This document shows, in pieces, positions 16,074 to 18,950 of a stretch of 18,950 nt of DNA. The stretch comes from Porphyromonadaceae bacterium. Lineage in GTDB: Bacteria > Bacteroidota > Bacteroidia > Bacteroidales > Paludibacteraceae. The first letter of the stretch is position 1. Every line of letters begins with the position of its first letter. The stretch spans positions 1 to 18,950 of the forward strand of contig CAJPPQ010000007.1 of the NCBI GenBank assembly GCA_905372605.1. Reading direction: 5' to 3'. Position numbers and translations under genes: made by a program. The notes below the pieces were generated by a model. It was given only the letters and a program-made list of their open reading frames with translations, was not told the DNA's origin and searched no databases.

Positions 16074-16103
16074 TTTTTTCAACAACATTTTTTTTCGACG
16101 AAA

Positions 16104-16137
16104 CAAAGTTACAAAAAGTTGCTCATCTCTTTACAAA
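16104..16137 (-). promoter_or_regulatory. Promoter of cdaA-glycosyltransferase
   Basis: On the minus strand TTTG (16137-16134), a 22-nt spacer and TAACTTTG (16111-16104). Transcription would start near 16098, about 25 nt before the ATG at 16073 and 10 nt before the ATG at 16088. This argues against the TTG at 16106 as start codon. Confidence 0.65.
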
Positions 16138-16151
16138 AAAGAGTAATTTTG
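16119..16151 (+). promoter_or_regulatory. Promoter of the MCE-domain gene, overlapping the cdaA promoter
   Basis: TTG (16119-16121), a 22-nt spacer and TAATTTTG (16144-16151). It shares 16119-16137 with the divergent cdaA promoter. The leader would be about 30 nt before the ATG at 16187. Confidence 0.55.
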
Positions 16152-16186
16152 TTTTTCGATAAATTTATATACAACCATATGATAAT

Positions 16187-17068
16187 ATGTTTAAAAATAA
16201 CACCAAAGAGATAAAGATAGGAATTACTTTCATAGTTGCTGTGGCAATACTTTTTTTTGGATTGAATTTTCTTAAAGGCATAAATATTTTTTCTTCATCC
16301 AATAGGTATTTTGCTGTTTATAAAGATATTGGCGGACTTGTGATATCCAATCCCGTCAATATCAAAGGATATAAGGTAGGTCAGGTGAGAAAAATCAGGT
16401 ACGATTTCGAAAGTGAAGTGCCGTTTGTGGTCGAACTCGCCATAAAGAAAGATATAAAGTTGCCTAAGGGTACAGTATTTGTTCTTGACGACGAGGGACT
16501 TATAGGTGGTAAGATTATTGATGTAAAGCTTGGTAGCGGTGGCGACTATTATTCGTCGAACGATACTATTCCTACCGATGTAGCCGAAAATTTTATGTCG
16601 CATATAACTCAGTATATTCCAAACGTATCGAAGATAATAAACAATCTCGATTCTATTTCTACAAATATAAATACTCTTACTTCCGATGTAAATCTCAGAA
16701 AAACAATAGCATCACTGCGTTCTACGATGGACAACATCAATTCTGCCGTCGTGCAACTGAAGCAGGGTACAGCCTCGTTGCCCTCGACTATGAGTAAATT
16801 GAATAGTGTGGCTACCAATCTCGACACTAAGGTCGGTCAGCTCGATGTCGATATGCTTATGACGAAAGTAAACCAGACTCTGAATGGCATAGAAAATTTC
16901 ACCCGAAAATTGAATGATCCGAGCTCATCTTTGGGACTTTTATTAAGCGATAGAGCTTTGTATGATAATCTCAATTCTACAGTACAAAACGCTAATAGTC
17001 TGATGATTGACCTTAAAACGAATCCTAAAAGATATGTAAATATCTCTGTTTTTGGAAGTAAGAAATAA
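16187..17068 (+). CDS. MlaD/MCE-domain lipid-transport protein
   Basis: 293-residue MCE-domain protein. Residues 11-29 form one N-terminal membrane anchor (IGITFIVAVAILFFGLNFL). The MCE domain spans about 37-117, with VYKDIGGLVISNPVNIKGYKVGQV, LPKGTVFVLDD and GLIGGKIIDV. Residues about 140-260 are rich in Ser, Asn, Thr and regularly spaced Leu/Ile, as in the alpha-helical needle or coiled-coil after MCE domains. By family, such proteins form hexamers in the periplasm and move phospholipids between inner and outer membrane with an MlaEF ABC transporter. No permease or ATPase gene lies next to it here, so its partners must be encoded elsewhere. It is divergent from cdaA with overlapping promoters. 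Confidence 0.9.
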   Translation: MFKNNTKEIKIGITFIVAVAILFFGLNFLKGINIFSSSNRYFAVYKDIGGLVISNPVNIKGYKVGQVRKIRYDFESEVPFVVELAIKKDIKLPKGTVFVLDDEGLIGGKIIDVKLGSGGDYYSSNDTIPTDVAENFMSHITQYIPNVSKIINNLDSISTNINTLTSDVNLRKTIASLRSTMDNINSAVVQLKQGTASLPSTMSKLNSVATNLDTKVGQLDVDMLMTKVNQTLNGIENFTRKLNDPSSSLGLLLSDRALYDNLNSTVQNANSLMIDLKTNPKRYVNISVFGSKK

Positions 17069-17297
17069 GGGCGAAAGAAAATACTTGTTTATAATGATTC
17101 CAAATAAGAGGTCGATGAAAAAAAGTATTCCATATTCAAATAGTGTGGTTTAAAAAAAACGACTTTATGTACTACCAAAAGCTAAGCTATTAGATACTAA
17201 TTTATTTGTGATTTGTGATGCTCATAATACTTTGATTCTAACAATAACCCAAGACAAAAATCTAATTATTAGGCATATAAATAAGCGTGAATTACTC

Positions 17298-17332
17298 AAA
17301 AAAAACATCTGTTTGTGGGTGTTTTTTTTTTT
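17298..17332 (+). terminator. A/T-rich hairpin with long T-run
   Basis: Eight A plus CATC (17298-17309) pair with GGTG plus T-run (17318-17329), giving a 12-bp stem with one G-U pair and a loop TGTTTGTG (17310-17317); T continues to 17332. It is placed to stop transcripts coming from the MCE gene before dnaA. Its loop contains the TTTG of the dnaA promoter. Confidence 0.5.
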
Positions 17333-17343
17333 CGTCATCTTTG
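17312..17343 (+). promoter_or_regulatory. Probable dnaA promoter
   Basis: TTTG (17312-17315), a 20-nt spacer and CATCTTTG (17336-17343), one mismatch from TAnnTTTG. The leader would be about 83 nt and contains the palindrome at 17351-17362. Confidence 0.5.
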
Positions 17344-17432
17344 CAAAACCATTTTCGAAAATAGATAGAAGATAGAAATTTAATACTAATCAGTATATTA
17401 TAAGCGAGAAGGAAGATCGTCTTTTGTATTGT

Positions 17433-18830
17433 ATGTGTAACGTAATAGATTTGTGGAATAGTTGCCTTGATATTATCAGAGCCAATGTCTCGAACGAAGT
17501 CTATACCAGTTGGTTTAGACCGATTATCCCTTTGAGATATTCTGACAATGAGTTCGTTTTACAAGTTCCTACTATGTTTTATTACGAGTTTATAGACGAG
17601 CACTACTCTCGTTTGCTGAGAGATACTATAAATAAAGTTTTATCGAAAGAGGTCAAGTTGTTGTACAGTGTGCTCAACGATGGTAAAAAAGATATGTCAT
17701 CAGACAAATTGTCGGAACTGACTGTAAGTGTTGTTGCTAAAACTAATAATAATTTGCCGATAAAAAGAGATAAAGTATTCTCTCCGTTTGATAGTAGTAT
17801 TGAAATAAAATTCGATTCGCAGTTGAACGAAAAGTATCGCTTCGACAACTTTATAGAGGGATATAGCAACAAGTTGGCGCGTAGTACAGGGCTTAATATT
17901 GCCGATAACCCGGGTAAGACGGTGTTTAATCCGATGTTTATATATGGTTCTTCAGGTGTAGGTAAGACACATCTTATCAATGCTATAGGCTTGGAAGTCA
18001 AGCGACAGTATCCCGAAAAACGAGTTTTGTATGTATCGGCAAATCTTTTTGTGATTCAATATACCGACTCGGTAAGGACAAACAATCAAAACGATTTTAT
18101 CAACTTCTATCAGAGCCTCGATGTGTTGCTTATCGATGATATACACGAGTTTATGACCAAAACGGGGACTCAAAATATATTTTTCAATATATTCAATCAT
18201 CTTCAAAGACTTGGCAAGCAGATAATACTTACGTGCGATAGACCTTTGTCGGCACTGAAAAATATGGAAGATAGGCTTTTGAGTCGCTTCGGTTGGGGGC
18301 TTAATGTAGAGATAGATAGACCCGACTTGGAACTAAGAAAGAATATACTTCGATACAAAATCGGTAACAACGGATTGAGCGTGCCCGACGAGGTGGTAGA
18401 CTTCATCGCAGATAATATTACTGAGAATATCAGAGACCTGGAGGGAATATTAATTTCGCTTATAGCTCATAGTACGGTAAATAAAGAACCTATAAGTATG
18501 GAGCTTGCCAAGAGACTTATAAATATTACTCCGAAGGAAAACAAGAAAATAGATATCGATTATATATGCGATTTGGTATGCAAGCATTATTCGTTGTCGC
18601 AGGATGTTTTGTGTTCTAAGAGTAGGAAGTCGGAGGTCGCTCAACCTCGCCAGATAGCTATGTATCTCGCTCGTAAACACACATCGTGTTCGCTAAATAC
18701 GATAGCTTCTACTATCGGCAATCGTACACATGCTACTGTAATACACTCTTGTAAGCTTATCGACGATCTGCTGAAATGCGATAAGCATCTACAGAAAGAT
18801 ATACGAATATTGGAAGAAAAAATAAAATGA
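17433..18830 (+). CDS. dnaA: Chromosomal replication initiator protein DnaA
   Basis: 465-residue DnaA, the AAA+ ATPase that opens the replication origin. Domain I is about 1-80 (LWNSCLDIIRANVSNEVYTS then WFRPI). A short variable domain II ends near 125. Domain III starts with YRFDNFIEG and has Walker A GSSGVGKTH (172-180), Walker B VLLIDDIHEF (231-240), sensor I ILTCDRP (265-271) and DRLLSRFGWGL (280-290) with the arginine finger. Domain IV binds DnaA boxes: the helix KSRKSEVAQPRQIAMYLA (396-413) and the signature GNRTHATVIHSC (429-440). Where many DnaA proteins read RDH in that signature, this one reads RTH. I use the ATG at 17433; a TTG at 17424 adds three residues (MYC) with no family support. 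No replication gene (dnaN, recF) adjoins it. Confidence 0.96.
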   Translation: MCNVIDLWNSCLDIIRANVSNEVYTSWFRPIIPLRYSDNEFVLQVPTMFYYEFIDEHYSRLLRDTINKVLSKEVKLLYSVLNDGKKDMSSDKLSELTVSVVAKTNNNLPIKRDKVFSPFDSSIEIKFDSQLNEKYRFDNFIEGYSNKLARSTGLNIADNPGKTVFNPMFIYGSSGVGKTHLINAIGLEVKRQYPEKRVLYVSANLFVIQYTDSVRTNNQNDFINFYQSLDVLLIDDIHEFMTKTGTQNIFFNIFNHLQRLGKQIILTCDRPLSALKNMEDRLLSRFGWGLNVEIDRPDLELRKNILRYKIGNNGLSVPDEVVDFIADNITENIRDLEGILISLIAHSTVNKEPISMELAKRLINITPKENKKIDIDYICDLVCKHYSLSQDVLCSKSRKSEVAQPRQIAMYLARKHTSCSLNTIASTIGNRTHATVIHSCKLIDDLLKCDKHLQKDIRILEEKIK

Positions 18831-18950
18831 TGCAGTCTCTGTATTATCAGCTATTTATGCGGTAATGGGCGTTTTTTGCCTTTTGTGAGATATGTGTCGA
18901 GTGAATAAAAAAAATTTCTCAGTGAATATCAGTTTGTTAATGGTGTTGTA
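18831..18950 (+). other. Region downstream of dnaA to window end
   Basis: 120 nt, mostly A/T. A weak hairpin around GGGCGTTTTTTGCC (18867-18880) followed by TTTT could help terminate dnaA. Beyond it I see no gene or clear promoter. Confidence 0.3.

Larger units (their letters stand above)
17069..17432 (+). other. Intergenic region upstream of dnaA
   Basis: 364 nt, A/T-rich. Between 17069 and 17297 I see no gene, hairpin or promoter that meets the pattern. After that come a terminator-like hairpin (17298-17332), the probable dnaA promoter (17312-17343) and a 12-bp palindrome ATTTTCGAAAAT (17351-17362) in the dnaA leader, which could be an operator. No cluster of TTATCCACA-like DnaA boxes is present. 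Confidence 0.5.

Noticed and set aside
16074..16106. N-terminal extension of CdaA starting at TTG 16106
   Set aside because: The TTG lies inside the -7 octamer of the cdaA promoter, so it would not be in the mRNA; the extension FRRKKMLLKK has no family counterpart.
17069..17432. Replication origin next to dnaA
   Set aside because: No cluster of DnaA boxes, no GATC/AT-rich unwinding layout that stands out from the background, and no dnaN or other origin-linked gene nearby. In many Bacteroidetes oriC is not evident beside dnaA.
1..18950. Mobile element, phage, defence or toxin-antitoxin system
   Set aside because: Every long supported ORF belongs to a housekeeping, envelope or secreted-protein family; there are no transposase, integrase, nuclease-effector or terminal-repeat signals.

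Overview
The window looks like chromosomal DNA of a Bacteroidetes bacterium, most likely a member of the Bacteroidales. Four lines of evidence point there: a secreted protein ending in a type IX secretion (T9SS) sorting domain, an LpxC-FabZ fusion protein, TTTG/TAnnTTTG promoters in place of the usual -35/-10 elements, and start codons preceded by A/T-rich leaders with almost no Shine-Dalgarno sequences. The base composition is moderately AT-rich. There are no tRNA or rRNA genes, insertion sequences, phage genes or CRISPR arrays. Nearly all genes are core housekeeping genes.

Layout. (1) 1-352: the 3' end of ychF (+). (2) 528-1721: a leucine-rich-repeat protein with a signal peptide and T9SS sorting domain (+), behind its own promoter and closed by a hairpin terminator shared with the convergent operon. 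(3) 1790-6979: a minus-strand cluster transcribed in the order queA, hisS, DUF4954 protein, rlmB. Three of the four genes act on tRNA or rRNA; the fourth is a large left-handed beta-helix protein of unknown function. The QueA has several family-conserved residues replaced. (4) 6980-7441: a long intergenic region with the queA promoter, the HU promoter, a palindrome, a short hairpin and a 17-bp direct repeat. (5) 7442-9540: HU-family DNA-binding protein, a 30-residue basic ribosomal protein of the bS22/COX24 type (7763-7855), and RNase G (+). (6) 9583-13957: coaX, an outer-membrane beta-barrel protein, lpxC-fabZ and lpxA (+), ending in a clear hairpin-plus-T-run terminator. (7) 14040-16073: a minus-strand pair, cdaA (diadenylate cyclase) followed 6 nt later by a GT4-like glycosyltransferase. 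(8) 16187-17068: an MlaD/MCE-domain lipid-transport protein (+), divergent from cdaA, with overlapping promoters. (9) 17433-18830: dnaA (+), with a promoter that overlaps a terminator-like hairpin.

The genes fall into three working groups: translation and RNA processing (ychF, queA, hisS, rlmB, the bS22-like protein, rng), envelope biogenesis (lpxC-fabZ, lpxA, the beta-barrel protein, MlaD, the glycosyltransferase, and CdaA as a probable signalling input), and chromosome maintenance (HU, DnaA). I found no convincing new multi-gene system. The points most worth a second look are the altered QueA, the DUF4954 gene inside a translation operon, the cdaA-glycosyltransferase pairing with its overlapping divergent promoters, the regulatory structure upstream of HU and dnaA, and the DnaA signature change.
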